Positions 1 through 9,428 of a stretch of 64,000 nt of DNA are shown here, piece after piece. Source of the stretch: Candidatus Neomicrothrix sp. UBA2974 (GTDB lineage Bacteria; Actinomycetota; Acidimicrobiia; Acidimicrobiales; MedAcidi-G1); contig DEAU01000012.1 in assembly GCA_002348705.1 (NCBI GenBank), positions 700 to 64,699 of the forward strand. The letters are read 5' to 3'. The number at the start of each line of letters is the position of its first letter. Within the stretch, counting starts at the first letter, position 1. Made by a program: the position numbers and the translations under genes. The notes below the pieces were generated by a model. It ran no database searches. It was given only the letters and a program-made list of their open reading frames with translations, and had not been told where the DNA came from.

Positions 1-1
1 G

Positions 2-874
2 CCCGGTATGGATCCGCCGCAGCCGGCAGGCAATGTCTGGGAAGGGCCGACGATCTGCACCAGCAATGGAGTCTTCTACCAACCTCCAGCTTTCGGTGTG
101 GCTATCGGCCAGCCACTTGCCGACCCGACGGCCGCAGTTCTCGACGATGGGCGAGTTCGTCTCTACGCATTTGCCCAGGGGGTAGGCATCGTTAGCGCTG
201 TGTCGAACGACGGCCGAATGTTCACCGAGGAGACAGGAGTCAGGATCTCAGGGACCGAAGCGGGCCAACCTCGAATCTGGCGCCTACCGGACGGCCGTTG
301 GCGGATGTACGTGAGCAAGGTCAGGGAAATCGCCTCATTCACGAGTGACGACGGCCTTAACTTCATCAAGGACCCAGGCGACCGACTGACAGCCCAAGCC
401 GCCGGTCTGGCGGCAATCAGTAGTCCGTCCATCGTGGAGATTGAGCCGGGCCTATGGCGGATGTACTACTCCACTCTGGCAGTCCCGGGCACGGGACCGG
501 GTGGCAAGAGATCTGGCAGCGCCACCTCTACCGACCTTCTGGTATGGACCGTCGACCCCGGGTGGCGCTTGGGAGAGGGAGCGCCATACCTCACGGACTC
601 GGCCGAGCATCCTTTCCCGGTGGTTGCCGCCGATGGCTCGGTCTCACTGTTCTATGGCAAGTTCCGTGCTTCGCCGGGAGGCGCTCCCGATGGATTGTGG
701 CGCGCCACCTCAGACGACGGCCTGACCTTCACCAACGAGGCGTATACAGGTCTCTACTTCGGCAACGACCCAGAGGTACTCCAGTTACCCAGCGGTGAGA
801 GAATTATCTACTACGGGGACTTCGATCCGTCGATAGGGGGCAAACTCCTCTCCGCCACATGTGAGCAATGGTGA
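2..874 (+). CDS. Five-bladed beta-propeller protein, N-terminus probably outside window
   Basis: No enzymatic function can be assigned. The protein consists of about five repeats of roughly 50 residues, each a strand pattern such as 'DGR-W-R-MYV' followed by an Asp-box-like turn (SNDGRMF, SDDGLNF, STDLLVW, SDDGLTF). This is the pattern of five-bladed propellers of the GH43/GH32/sialidase type. An ATG lies at base 8, but the frame is open to the window edge and the region begins without a signal peptide, so the true start with an export signal is probably upstream. About 290 residues are visible. It ends 68 bp before the next gene. A secreted glycan-binding or glycosidase-like role is possible; no catalytic acid can be placed with confidence. 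Confidence 0.6.
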   Translation, partial: PGMDPPQPAGNVWEGPTICTSNGVFYQPPAFGVAIGQPLADPTAAVLDDGRVRLYAFAQGVGIVSAVSNDGRMFTEETGVRISGTEAGQPRIWRLPDGRWRMYVSKVREIASFTSDDGLNFIKDPGDRLTAQAAGLAAISSPSIVEIEPGLWRMYYSTLAVPGTGPGGKRSGSATSTDLLVWTVDPGWRLGEGAPYLTDSAEHPFPVVAADGSVSLFYGKFRASPGGAPDGLWRATSDDGLTFTNEAYTGLYFGNDPEVLQLPSGERIIYYGDFDPSIGGKLLSATCEQW

Positions 875-930
875 CTGCAGGAATAGGGCTGTTATTAGGG
901 ACCTGACCCATCGGGCCCCGACCGGGCACT

Positions 931-950
931 ACCGTCACGTATGTGACGGT
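931..950. promoter_or_regulatory. 8-bp-arm inverted repeat overlapping a start codon
   Basis: A perfect inverted repeat has arms ACCGTCAC (931-938) and GTGACGGT (943-950) separated by four bases. The right arm contains the GTG start codon of the downstream gene. It could be an operator or an RNA hairpin hiding the start. No regulator is identified. Confidence 0.35.
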
Positions 951-1593
951 CCCCTTGGAGTATCGAGCACTGGCCGACCGCTTCGAGGCCATCCGCGCCA
1001 AGGCCGGTCGAACTCCCGACGCCCTTGTGCCTCGTTCCATCATGAGAGGCATCGCTGCCGGCCTCTCTCGGGAACCTTCGCTCAGACGCGTCGATCCGAT
1101 GAAGAGCCACCAGCAGCGTTCTCTATGGGGTCGTCTCGCCGACGAGGCAGCAGCCAGACCCGAGCAGGTCGGCTTCATCCTCCTTGGCGATGGCGGTCGT
1201 GCTGAACTTGCCGAGCGTCTCGGAGTACCCCACCGGACTCTGACTGCCCGACTTGACGGATGGCGCAGGGCCCGACCTCGTCTGGTCGTCCCTTACAGCG
1301 GTCGCCGAAAGGCCGGTGGGGCACCGCTGGTTGCTGTCCAGATTCCCACTGCGTCCGACCTGGTCCTTTGGGCAGCCAAAACCCGCTCGGTTCTCGACGG
1401 AGTGGACGGCCGTCCGCCCCACCCGCTGTTAGTCGCCGACGCCGCCGAGCGTCTGGCCATGCTGGGCACCCGGGGGCCAGCTACTGACAGTTGGCCTGAC
1501 CTAGATGACGCCATCGAGGATCTCGGGGAAGCGATCGTTCGACGGGGTGGCGAGCCGCCTAGCAGACGTCTGAACACTGGCCGTCAACGTTGA
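943..1593 (+). CDS. Hypothetical protein with possible helix-turn-helix
   Basis: I do not recognise a family for this 216-residue protein. It begins at GTG 943, inside the inverted repeat at 931-950. Residues about 78-110 (LLGDGGRAELAERLGVPHRTL and following) read like a helix-turn-helix, which suggests DNA binding, but this is weak. The protein is rich in Arg and Ala and has no signal peptide or membrane segment. It lies between the beta-propeller gene and typA, with about 90 bp before typA. The coding assignment is moderate because other frames here are also open. Confidence 0.45.
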   Translation: MTVPLEYRALADRFEAIRAKAGRTPDALVPRSIMRGIAAGLSREPSLRRVDPMKSHQQRSLWGRLADEAAARPEQVGFILLGDGGRAELAERLGVPHRTLTARLDGWRRARPRLVVPYSGRRKAGGAPLVAVQIPTASDLVLWAAKTRSVLDGVDGRPPHPLLVADAAERLAMLGTRGPATDSWPDLDDAIEDLGEAIVRRGGEPPSRRLNTGRQR

Positions 1594-1682
1594 TCACCGT
1601 TCGGAATTTTCAGAACTGGGTGTACCTCAGCCATAGGTCACAGCGCCGTCTCCGTCCGACTCCGCTCCCGTAGCCTTGAGAA

Positions 1683-3548
1683 GTGACCACAACTCCGATC
1701 GTTGACGTCACGCGCACTGGCACCCGTCCGGACCTGAGGAACGTCGCCGTCATCGCCCACGTCGACCATGGCAAGACCACCCTCGTCGACGCCCTGTTGC
1801 GCCAGTCCGGGGCCTTTCGTGAGAACGAAGAGGTTGCCGAGCGAGTCATGGATTCCTTAGACCTCGAACGAGAGAAGGGAATCACAATTCTGGCTAAGAA
1901 CACGGCTGTCGTCCGAGCTGGAGTAAAGGTCAACATTGTCGATACTCCGGGCCACGCCGACTTCGGTGGCGAGGTGGAACGGGCCCTCAACATGGTTGAC
2001 GGAGCACTCCTGCTGGTTGATTCGTCCGAGGGACCCCGCCCTCAGACTCGTTTTGTACTTCGCAAGGCACTTGAGTCCGGTTTAGCCATCGTCCTGGTGG
2101 TGAACAAGATCGACCGGCCCGATGCCCGTCTCGACGAGGTCGTCGACGAGACCTACGAGTTGTTCCTTGATCTAGACGCCACCGAAGACCAGATCGACTT
2201 CCCGATCATCTACACCGACGCTCGGGCCGGAACGGCGACTCTGGATCCCGACGTATCGGGGACGGACCTCAGTCCGTTCTTCGACGTGGTTCTTGAGCAT
2301 GTACCGCCGCCCACCTACGACGAAGCGGCCCCTCTGCGGGTCCATGTCACCAACCTTGACGCCTCTCCCTACCTAGGCCGAATTGCCGTTTGCCGCGTCG
2401 ACAGCGGCACCTTGCGGCGTGGAGCTGCTGTCGCATGGTGCCGGATCGATGGCTCGATCCAGCGAGCTCGTATCGGCACCATTACCGTGACTGAAGCCCT
2501 TGGCCAGGTCGATGTCAATGAGGCGGGGCCCGGTGAAATTATCTATGTATCGGGCATTGAGGACATAACCATCGGCGAGACCCTTGCCGACATCGACGAT
2601 CCGCAGCCACTTCCCTCTATCACGGTCGACGAACCGACACTGTCGATGTCGCTGGGTGTTAACACCTCTCCCGTGGCTGGAGCCGACGGTGACAAGCTCA
2701 CTGCCCGCCAAGTCAAGGCTCGTCTGGATGCCGAACTGGTGGGAAACGTAGCGATACGGGTTCTCCCCACCGACCGACCCGACGCTTGGGAGGTCCACGG
2801 TCGTGGCGAACTCCAGATGGCCGTTCTCGTTGAGACAATGCGACGGGAGGGATTCGAACTCACCGTTGGTAAGCCCGCCGTCCTTCTCCGAGAAATCGAA
2901 GGCACTCTCCACGAGCCCACCGAACGGCTGTCGGTCGATGTGCCGGAGGAGCACATGGGTGCTGTCACCCAACTCTTAGGTGAGCGTCGGGCCCGCCTAG
3001 TGGAAATGACGAACCATGGGACTGGTTGGGTCCGCCTCGATTACGTGGTGGCCGCCCGTGCCCTAATTGGTCTCCGAACAGAGTTCCTTACCGAGACCCG
3101 GGGAACCGGACTATTCCATCATGTCTTTGAAGGCTGGGAGCCATGGATGGGCGAGCTTCGGACACGACCGACAGGCAGTGTGGTCGCTGATCGACAAGGA
3201 AGTGCTACTGCCTACGCCATCACTGGGCTACAGGAGCGTGCCTCGATGTTTGTAGGTCCAAATGAACAGGTTTATGGCGGCATGATTGTTGGGGAGAACC
3301 CGCGGGCTGAGGATATGGACGTCAACGTCTGTAGGGAGAAGAAGCTCACCAATGTTCGCGCAGCAGCCTCAGACGACACCGTCCGGCTCACCCCACCCCG
3401 GAAACTCACCCTTGAGCAGGCACTTGAGTACATCGCCGATGACGAGTGCGTCGAGGTCACCCCTAAGGCCATACGACTCCGAAAGGTCGAACTTGATGCC
3501 GGAGCACGGGCTCGAACCGTCAAACGCTTGAAGAACTCGAGGGCCTGA
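1683..3548 (+). CDS. typA: TypA/BipA ribosome-associated GTPase
   Basis: This translational GTPase binds ribosomes and acts in 50S assembly and stress responses. The protein has 621 residues, the normal family length. G1 is AHVDHGKT at residues 25-32, followed by switch I ([13 protein letters not shown]), G3 DTPGHADF and G4 NKID. EF-G-like domains II, III and V follow, then the TypA-specific C-terminal domain with the signature [14 protein letters not shown] and [11 protein letters not shown]. The start is GTG at 1683. It stands alone between a hypothetical gene and arsC, 37 bp upstream of the latter. Identification is secure. Confidence 0.97.
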   Translation: MTTTPIVDVTRTGTRPDLRNVAVIAHVDHGKTTLVDALLRQSGAFRENEEVAERVMDSLDLEREKGITILAKNTAVVRAGVKVNIVDTPGHADFGGEVERALNMVDGALLLVDSSEGPRPQTRFVLRKALESGLAIVLVVNKIDRPDARLDEVVDETYELFLDLDATEDQIDFPIIYTDARAGTATLDPDVSGTDLSPFFDVVLEHVPPPTYDEAAPLRVHVTNLDASPYLGRIAVCRVDSGTLRRGAAVAWCRIDGSIQRARIGTITVTEALGQVDVNEAGPGEIIYVSGIEDITIGETLADIDDPQPLPSITVDEPTLSMSLGVNTSPVAGADGDKLTARQVKARLDAELVGNVAIRVLPTDRPDAWEVHGRGELQMAVLVETMRREGFELTVGKPAVLLREIEGTLHEPTERLSVDVPEEHMGAVTQLLGERRARLVEMTNHGTGWVRLDYVVAARALIGLRTEFLTETRGTGLFHHVFEGWEPWMGELRTRPTGSVVADRQGSATAYAITGLQERASMFVGPNEQVYGGMIVGENPRAEDMDVNVCREKKLTNVRAAASDDTVRLTPPRKLTLEQALEYIADDECVEVTPKAIRLRKVELDAGARARTVKRLKNSRA

Positions 3549-3585
3549 ATGACTGCTTTGGCAGATCATCGGTTGAGGCCCGAGG

Positions 3586-4035
3586 ATGAGTAGCGTCGTC
3601 ACAGTGCAGCGACAGCCTGGCGTCCTCTTTCTCTGTGTCCACAATGCCGGGCGGTCCCAAATGGCGGCCGGCTGGATGCGCCATCTGGCTGGCGACCTAA
3701 TCCGAGTCTTTTCAGCCGGTTCCGCGCCTGCCGAGACGCTGAACCCGGCTGCCGTTGAGGCCATGGCCGAAGTCGGCATCGATATCTCTGAGGCCGAACC
3801 AATGGTTTGGACCGACCAGATGGCCAGCGATGTCGAGGTAGTCGTATCGATGGGTTGTGGCGACCGGTGTTCGACCTATCCGGGGACCAGACTCGTTGAC
3901 TGGGACGTGGCCGACCCAGCAGGCCAAGGTCTGGAGATGGTGAGGGCGGTTCGCGACGAGATCGAGATTCGGGTCCGCGGGCTTGTCGACGATCTGGTCA
4001 GCGACTCCGACGGAGTGACAGAAAAGAGAAAATAA
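3586..4035 (+). CDS. arsC: Arsenate reductase, LMW-phosphatase fold (mycothiol-type ArsC)
   Basis: The enzyme reduces arsenate to arsenite, or is a close low-molecular-weight tyrosine phosphatase relative. The 149-residue protein carries the P-loop CVHNAGRSQ near residues 17-25 (C-x5-R) and the later segment VVVSMGCGDRCSTYPGTR. The MGCGD-C form and the following DWDVADPAGQ resemble actinobacterial ArsC proteins that use mycothiol and mycoredoxin rather than thioredoxin. The stop codon overlaps the start of the following DUF2237 gene by one base, so the two are co-transcribed. No ArsB/Acr3 pump or ArsR regulator is adjacent. Phosphatase activity on other substrates cannot be excluded. Confidence 0.85.
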   Translation: MSSVVTVQRQPGVLFLCVHNAGRSQMAAGWMRHLAGDLIRVFSAGSAPAETLNPAAVEAMAEVGIDISEAEPMVWTDQMASDVEVVVSMGCGDRCSTYPGTRLVDWDVADPAGQGLEMVRAVRDEIEIRVRGLVDDLVSDSDGVTEKRK

Positions 4036-4397
4036 TGGCCGTGAACGTGATGGGCACGACGTTGCAGGAGTGCGGTGTCGATCCCCTGACGGGCTTCTAT
4101 CGCGACGGGTGTTGCAACACTGGTGCCGATGACCTGGGTGTCCATACGGTGTGTGCCCTCGTCACCGAGGAGTTCCTTGTTTTTTCGAAGTTGGCGGGCA
4201 ACGATCTATCGACGCCCCGTCCGGGTTTCCCCGGACTGAATCCCGGTGACCGGTGGTGCATGTGCGCGTCACGTTGGCAGGAGGCCCACGAAGCTGGGGT
4301 GGCACCACCAGTCCTGCTGGCCGCTACCCACATATTGAGTCTTGAATGGGTAGACGCAGAAGCCTTGCGTGCCGCCGGGGTCGACCGGCCGGACTGA
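4035..4397 (+). CDS. DUF2237 family protein
   Basis: This 120-residue protein matches DUF2237, a small Cys-rich family of unknown biochemical role. Visible hallmarks are NVMGTTLQECGVDPLTGFYRD near the N-terminus, then GCCNTG, DDLGVHTVCA, GNDLSTP, FPGLNPGDRWCMCASRW and a C-terminal ATH motif. The conserved cysteines suggest metal or redox chemistry, which is inference. The ATG shares one base with the arsC stop, so the two are translationally coupled. No membrane segment or export signal is seen. Confidence 0.85.
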   Translation: MAVNVMGTTLQECGVDPLTGFYRDGCCNTGADDLGVHTVCALVTEEFLVFSKLAGNDLSTPRPGFPGLNPGDRWCMCASRWQEAHEAGVAPPVLLAATHILSLEWVDAEALRAAGVDRPD

Positions 4398-4423
4398 CGC
4401 CGGGTCAGTGTCCGGACTGCCGG

Positions 4424-6274
4424 TCAGGATTCATCAGCCAAGGCAACAATCCTGTCGACAAGTGGTTCGAGGGCATCACGCCAGTCGGCGATTAGGCCCA
4501 CGTCACACCAGTCCCATAGTTCGCAGTTCGGGTCCGAGTTGATCCCCACAACGGTTCCCGCATTTCGGAGCCCCACCGTGTGATTGAAGCGACCCGAGGT
4601 GCCGACGGCGATGCAGAGTCGGGGAGCGATTGAGTGCCCGGTGATCCCCACCTGCCGGGCGCGAGGCAACCAGCCAGCGTCAGTCACCTTGCGTGTGGCA
4701 CACAATTCGCCACCCAAGCGCCTAGTGAGGTCCCGAACCGTATCGAGGTCTTCGGGGCCGATTCCCTGACCGACGCTCACCACTATGTTCGCGTTGGCGA
4801 GCAGGTCGCTGTCATCGTCTCGGTGTCGGCCCACCTCACGGACCGCTGGTGGTTCACCGACTGTCGGTAGAAGATCGGAGGCAAATGGCCCGGTTGGCCG
4901 GGGACTCATACTCGTGAAGACTCCAGCCCGAACAGTGGCCATCTGGGTGATCGACGAGTAGGCGATTTCGGCCACCATTCGGCCTCCGAAGGCAGGTTTG
5001 AGGGCAATGAGTCGTCCATCTCGGGCCTCAAGTCCTACGGCGTCTCCGGTTAAGCCAGCTTCGAGACGGACGGCTAGGCGCGCGGCCACTTCACGCCCCC
5101 AAGCCGTTCCAGTTGCCAACACCGCCCATGGGGGCCGGTCGGCAAGTGGCTCGGCAAGGAGCTGGGCCACTTCCGCTGGCGAAGTGGTACCGGCGTGGCG
5201 CAATACCCGGTCGGCGCCCTGACCGCTTAGGGCTTCCCAGTCGTTGATCACGTCCACGGTGAGGATCGTTCGCCCTCCGATCTGGTCAGCAAGGCTGGCG
5301 GCAGCACCAAGGAGTTCGGCGGTAGGGCGGGTACGACCAGGTTCTCCAAGCACAACGATGTCCCCTCCATCGCCTGGGCCGGAAGGGCGTGCAACCTCGC
5401 CAATCGGGCCGTGAACGTTGTCGACCAGGGCACTGCGATCGACGAGGACTTCAACGATCCGATCGAGGTGGACGTCAGTGGCGCCATCAAGGCGCTCAGC
5501 CGCTCGCTCCACGTCCAGTACCCGCACCTCGCCAACGACCGTCGGACTGGCTGCCGCGCCCCATGGACCACTGCCAAGCTCGTCGGCACCGATACGACGA
5601 ATCAGGCTCCCATCCACCTCCGCCCAGGCTTCGGGCTCCTTCACCTTGCAGGGGTCACAAAGTCGCTCGGCACAGGACACGACGGTCGGCAACGAGGTCT
5701 CGACTTGAAGCCATTCATCGTCGTGTTCCAACAGGGCGGCCACCATTCCGCGATCGACTTGGTCACCGCCCAGACTCAGTTCCCGGGCGCCCACCAGCAA
5801 CGGCAATCCGAGTAGTTCGGCAATCTGCGCAGGGACTTGGCCAGTGTCGGCGTCCACCGAGTTACGGCCGCACATCACCAAGTCCCATGGGCCGGTCGCC
5901 ACTAGGGCCGCTGCGAGGGCGCGGGACGTGGCCAGAGTGTCGCTGCCGGCGAAATCTGATCCAGTCACGTGCAGCCCTGCGTCGCAACCGCAAAGAATGG
6001 CTTCACGTAGCACGGTGTCCGCTGATTCCGGTCCGAGTGTGATTGCCGTGCAGGTCCCTCCAGTGGCCTTAGCTAGATCGCAACCGGCGCGGACTCCACG
6101 TCGGCAGTAATCGTTCATGTGGAGGGCTAGACCGTCTCTGATTAGGCGACCGTCTGCTCCCAGTCTCATGTCCTCGAACTTCGGGATCTGCTTGACCAGT
6201 GCGGCAATCCGCAACGGTTGTAACGGACCCCGGGCCCGTGCAGTGGTATCGGACTCAACGGATCTTTCAGTCAC
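4424..6274 (-). CDS. Electron transfer flavoprotein, beta-alpha subunit fusion
   Basis: ETF passes electrons from acyl-CoA dehydrogenases to the quinone pool. Usually beta and alpha are separate proteins; here one 616-residue chain has an EtfB-like half (about residues 20-270: AALVKQIP near the start, LPTVVSCAERLCDP later) and an EtfA-like half (about 300-616). The FAD-binding end reads ATRKVTDAGWLP, VGITG and VGTSGRFNH, variants of the usual ASR-DAGW, GQTG and GISGA-QH motifs, followed by GINSDPN. The fusion is continuous with no internal stop. It is read leftwards and stands alone. The window contains an acyl-CoA dehydrogenase that could be a partner, but the partner is unknown. Confidence 0.85.
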   Translation of the reverse strand: MTERSVESDTTARARGPLQPLRIAALVKQIPKFEDMRLGADGRLIRDGLALHMNDYCRRGVRAGCDLAKATGGTCTAITLGPESADTVLREAILCGCDAGLHVTGSDFAGSDTLATSRALAAALVATGPWDLVMCGRNSVDADTGQVPAQIAELLGLPLLVGARELSLGGDQVDRGMVAALLEHDDEWLQVETSLPTVVSCAERLCDPCKVKEPEAWAEVDGSLIRRIGADELGSGPWGAAASPTVVGEVRVLDVERAAERLDGATDVHLDRIVEVLVDRSALVDNVHGPIGEVARPSGPGDGGDIVVLGEPGRTRPTAELLGAAASLADQIGGRTILTVDVINDWEALSGQGADRVLRHAGTTSPAEVAQLLAEPLADRPPWAVLATGTAWGREVAARLAVRLEAGLTGDAVGLEARDGRLIALKPAFGGRMVAEIAYSSITQMATVRAGVFTSMSPRPTGPFASDLLPTVGEPPAVREVGRHRDDDSDLLANANIVVSVGQGIGPEDLDTVRDLTRRLGGELCATRKVTDAGWLPRARQVGITGHSIAPRLCIAVGTSGRFNHTVGLRNAGTVVGINSDPNCELWDWCDVGLIADWRDALEPLVDRIVALADES

Positions 6275-6313
6275 GGGCGTTTACCGTACTGGCACCACCG
6301 GTAGCGTTTGGTT

Positions 6314-6790
6314 GTGGCCAGCTTCCTTAGTGAGTCGTTCTTGGTGGACGGTGACGACCTGGGAGATTTGGTCGAGGCCCTGCGAGAGGTCAGCAACTCG
6401 CCCGGATCATGGGTGAATGTGGAGCCGGACGTGGATGACTCAATGCGCGCAGATGTGCCTGGACTGTTCCAGTGGTTCTCAGCCCGAGGCCCTCAGATTC
6501 CCGTAGGGACCTTTGTGGCTGGATCTGACCGAGACCGGCCCTCGATCGGCCTAGACCACGGGACAGGACGTGGCGCTGGCAACAGGCTGGCATTGGCCGG
6601 CATCGCGATCGCCGAGCCGTGGATGCTGCGCCAAGATCACCCCAAACGAGGCCTGGTTTGGGAGTTCGCCGCTTCGGCATCACCTCCCGCCGGTCCAGTG
6701 GCTGACCTATTGGTCCAGGGGACAGCGCTGTTTTGTCCGCTTCCGACCGACGGTCGATTTCGAGTGGCTGTCCATACGCCGCGTTCCTGA
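6314..6790 (+). CDS. Hypothetical protein
   Basis: A 158-residue protein of unknown function (start GTG 6314; a TTG at 6308 is also possible). It contains acidic N-terminal stretches, an internal Gly-rich segment (GLDHGTGRGAGNRLALAGIA) and a C-terminal FCPLPTDGRFRVAVHTPRS. No motif is recognised, and no signal peptide or membrane helix is present. It starts about 40 bp from the oppositely oriented ETF gene, so the two may share a divergent promoter region. It ends 19 bp from the convergent nucleoside hydrolase gene. Confidence 0.5.
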   Translation: MASFLSESFLVDGDDLGDLVEALREVSNSPGSWVNVEPDVDDSMRADVPGLFQWFSARGPQIPVGTFVAGSDRDRPSIGLDHGTGRGAGNRLALAGIAIAEPWMLRQDHPKRGLVWEFAASASPPAGPVADLLVQGTALFCPLPTDGRFRVAVHTPRS

Positions 6791-6809
6791 AAATCGTCCA
6801 GCCCATACC

Positions 6810-7739
6810 TCAAGCTTCCCGAACCGCCTGCATGATCAGCTCGATCACCCGTTCGGCATGCGCTCGGTAGGCAACGCGGCAGTTGGCTGGTTCAGCGGCT
6901 CGCGGTCCCCGTTCATCGATCACAGTCATACCCCGGGTAAGAGTGCCGTCGATTTCGACGCGGACGTTTCGTTCGGCGACCTCGAAGAGGTCCGGGTGGG
7001 TGACAGCTAGTACCGCGCACGGGTCGTGGATTGGACCATCTACCACTTGTTCCTCTGCCAGGTGGAAAACGGTGTAGAACTCCAACAACTGCGCCATTGC
7101 GTCGCCGACCTGGGTGCCAAGAGCAGCGCACACTTCACTATGGGCACTGCCCATCCGGACCTGGTGAGTGAGGTTCAAGCCCAGCATGGCTAGAGGGGCG
7201 CGGCTGCGGAACACCTCGGCAGCAGCCTCTGGATCGGCATAAACGTTGAACTCTGCGACTGAAGTCACGTTGCCGACACCCACAGCGGCGCCGCCCATCA
7301 GCGTCACCGACGCCACACGGTCAGTCAACTGAGGGTCGGCGCGCAGAGCGAGAGCAACATTGGTGAGCGGCCCAACCGGCACGAGATGTATGCCTTCCTC
7401 CGCTCGGGTCGTCTCGATCAGCCAGTCGACTGCGTTTTCGGAGTCTGGACCCTTCTCCGGATTCGGTAGGACCAGATCCCCGAGGCCTGTCGCTCCATGG
7501 ACGTTGTGAGCGAACGCCTGATCACCGACCAACGGGCCGGCTGCGCCTGAGTGGACCTCGACTTCAAGGCCAAGGAGTTCGCGCATTCGACAGGCGTTGG
7601 CTGTGGTGTGTTCCAGTTCCACGTTGCCTGCCACCGTGGTGATGCCGACAAGATCAGCGAAGCGGGCTGCGGTGATGAGGGCCATGGCGTCATCGACGCC
7701 CGGATCACAGTCCAAAATCACGCGCGGTCGGCTGGCCAT
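6810..7739 (-). CDS. Inosine-uridine preferring nucleoside hydrolase
   Basis: The enzyme hydrolyses ribonucleosides to ribose and free base. The 309-residue protein has the calcium-binding signature DCDPGVDDAMAL at residues 10-21, the VGPLTNVALAL segment, LMGGAA, NVYADPEAA and a late aspartate in GPIHDPCAVLA, all typical of the family. It lies 17 bp downstream of a ribokinase gene on the same strand, so released ribose could be phosphorylated directly. The specific base preference is not readable from sequence. Confidence 0.92.
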   Translation of the reverse strand: MASRPRVILDCDPGVDDAMALITAARFADLVGITTVAGNVELEHTTANACRMRELLGLEVEVHSGAAGPLVGDQAFAHNVHGATGLGDLVLPNPEKGPDSENAVDWLIETTRAEEGIHLVPVGPLTNVALALRADPQLTDRVASVTLMGGAAVGVGNVTSVAEFNVYADPEAAAEVFRSRAPLAMLGLNLTHQVRMGSAHSEVCAALGTQVGDAMAQLLEFYTVFHLAEEQVVDGPIHDPCAVLAVTHPDLFEVAERNVRVEIDGTLTRGMTVIDERGPRAAEPANCRVAYRAHAERVIELIMQAVREA

Positions 7740-7756
7740 GGACAGAGTGTGCTCGT

Positions 7757-8725
7757 TCAGTGGTCCCAGCGCTCAGATCCGCTAGGAGTAGTTGGCCAGC
7801 CACCCATCTGTCTGGACACGGCACTGGCCTCAGGCATGGAGGTTTGGGCTCCGGGGCGGGTGGCGGCCAGCGATCCTGCGTGGACGGCAATCCGAGTGGC
7901 GTCGGCGATGTCGTGTCCGTGGGCGATGGCCGTAGCCAGCGCCCCACAGAAGGCATCGCCCGCTCCCGTGGTATCGACAACATCTACATCAGGAACCGGT
8001 ACCTCGAGGTGGTGTTCTGCTGTCACCACTAGAGCTCCTTGGTTACCTCGCGTGACGACGACGGTTTTGACGCCCAGACTGCGGGCCATGGCTACCAGAC
8101 CGTCCACGTCTCCAGTTGATTTGGCGCCGGCCAACTGGGTTAACTCGATGGCGTTAGGTACCAGTACGTCGACGTAGTCCAGAACCTTGGGTGAGAGGCC
8201 GTTGGTGGGAGCCGGGGCGGGGTCCAGAATGACAAACCCGCCTGCCATTTGGGCCGCACCGACAACAGTCTCCAATGGAATTTCCAGCTGCAAGAGAAGC
8301 ACTTGGGCTGACTGAACGCAGTCGGCGGCGGCAGTTACATCGGCCGGAGACACCCGGCTGTTGGTCCCCGGACTGACCACGATGGCATTGTCACCGTTGG
8401 CGTCCACCGAGATCAGGGCTATACCACTAGGGGCTTCAGCGTCCATGACTAGGTGGGTGGTGTCGACTCCTGCGTCCTCCAGTGAAGCTCGTAATGCCAC
8501 TCCGGCATCATCAGCTCCGATCCGCCCCACGAAGGACACGTCCCCGCCCATCCGGGCGGCGGCTACAGCCTGATTGGCACCCTTTCCGCCTGGGATCAGG
8601 GAGCGATCCCCGCCTAGGACCGTCTCACCTGTCGCTGGGTGATGGGGAACGCGAACTACTACATCCAGATTGGCTGAGCCGACCACGACCACTGTCGGCA
8701 CCACGCGATTCGTGTCGGCTTCCAC
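7757..8725 (-). CDS. rbsK: Ribokinase (PfkB family)
   Basis: Phosphorylates ribose to ribose-5-phosphate. The family start VVVVGSANLDVVVRVP, the substrate motif IPGGKGANQAVAAARMG and the catalytic signature DVVDTTGAGDAFCGALA near the C-terminus are all present. The frame is open to 8821, but a GTG at 8725 gives a normal length of 322 residues and begins 4 bp after the stop of the upstream EthD-domain gene, so I chose it; GTGs at 8704 and 8701 are alternatives. With the nucleoside hydrolase downstream this forms a nucleoside-to-ribose-5-phosphate salvage unit. Confidence 0.93.
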   Translation of the reverse strand: MEADTNRVVPTVVVVGSANLDVVVRVPHHPATGETVLGGDRSLIPGGKGANQAVAAARMGGDVSFVGRIGADDAGVALRASLEDAGVDTTHLVMDAEAPSGIALISVDANGDNAIVVSPGTNSRVSPADVTAAADCVQSAQVLLLQLEIPLETVVGAAQMAGGFVILDPAPAPTNGLSPKVLDYVDVLVPNAIELTQLAGAKSTGDVDGLVAMARSLGVKTVVVTRGNQGALVVTAEHHLEVPVPDVDVVDTTGAGDAFCGALATAIAHGHDIADATRIAVHAGSLAATRPGAQTSMPEASAVSRQMGGWPTTPSGSERWDH

Positions 8726-8729
8726 CCGG

Positions 8730-9383
8730 TCAGCATGGCACCTCGTCAACCGCTGAGAGGCCTTGAGCTCTCTTTCCAATGAATCGACGAACCAGAGTAG
8801 AAATGGTGGCTTGGCGATCAAGGAATCGGGCTACATCCCCAGCAACCAGATCAGCCGACTCATTAGCGGTGTAAAAGCGGTTCCGCCAGTCAGCCTCCGA
8901 TGCCAGAAGGATTTCTGAGACGGCGTCGGGGTCGGGTCCGGTCGGAGATTGTTTGTTGAGATTCTGTCGATAGGCGGCGAACCCGTGGTGGTGCCTGGCG
9001 ATTTGAGTGTGGTTCCGGTAGCGGGCTACGAAGGTGCGGTGGTCTATGTCCAGAGACCGCGTAACCAGTGACACCATCAACACTCCGTCGGTGGAGTCCT
9101 TGTCAGGGTCGCCCCAGACAGGGTGGCGTTCCATCAGCAGGTCATGGACCGGCGATCCTTCAAGGGGTCTGGTCGTCCCGGGCAGCGACCAGACCAACGT
9201 TGTCCAAGCTGGTGGACCGGATCGAATGCCCCGTTCGGAAAGGAGGTGGAGGCGAATCCGGTCGACCACGTCGACAGCGATGATGCCCGTCGATTTGGCC
9301 AAGGCGACCGGATCTGCCGGGTAGGTGGACCAGGCCGTACATTGCACCGAGATGCCGGGTTCCTGGACCTCTCCATTCTCCAT
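8730..9383 (-). CDS. EthD-domain protein
   Basis: A roughly 217-residue protein whose C-terminal half has the look of the EthD family: VSLVTRSLDIDHRTFVARY, then a His-rich HTQIARHHHGFAAYRQN and a final SADLVAGDVARFLD. EthD proteins are ferredoxin-like alpha/beta barrels tied to degradation of ethers and polyketide-like substrates; the exact activity here is unknown. The frame is open further upstream, but ATG 9383 leaves room for the divergent enoyl-CoA hydratase at 9429. It is 4 bp upstream of ribokinase and probably heads that operon. Confidence 0.6.
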   Translation of the reverse strand: MENGEVQEPGISVQCTAWSTYPADPVALAKSTGIIAVDVVDRIRLHLLSERGIRSGPPAWTTLVWSLPGTTRPLEGSPVHDLLMERHPVWGDPDKDSTDGVLMVSLVTRSLDIDHRTFVARYRNHTQIARHHHGFAAYRQNLNKQSPTGPDPDAVSEILLASEADWRNRFYTANESADLVAGDVARFLDRQATISTLVRRFIGKRAQGLSAVDEVPC

Positions 9384-9428
9384 CGCCCGATGATGACCCG
9401 GAGGCCAACTATCTACCACACTCGGCCG

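Noticed and set aside
5389..6042. Long plus-strand open frames opposite the ETF gene
   Set aside because: They are antisense shadows with Arg/Pro-rich composition and no family features; the minus-strand ETF motifs are clear.
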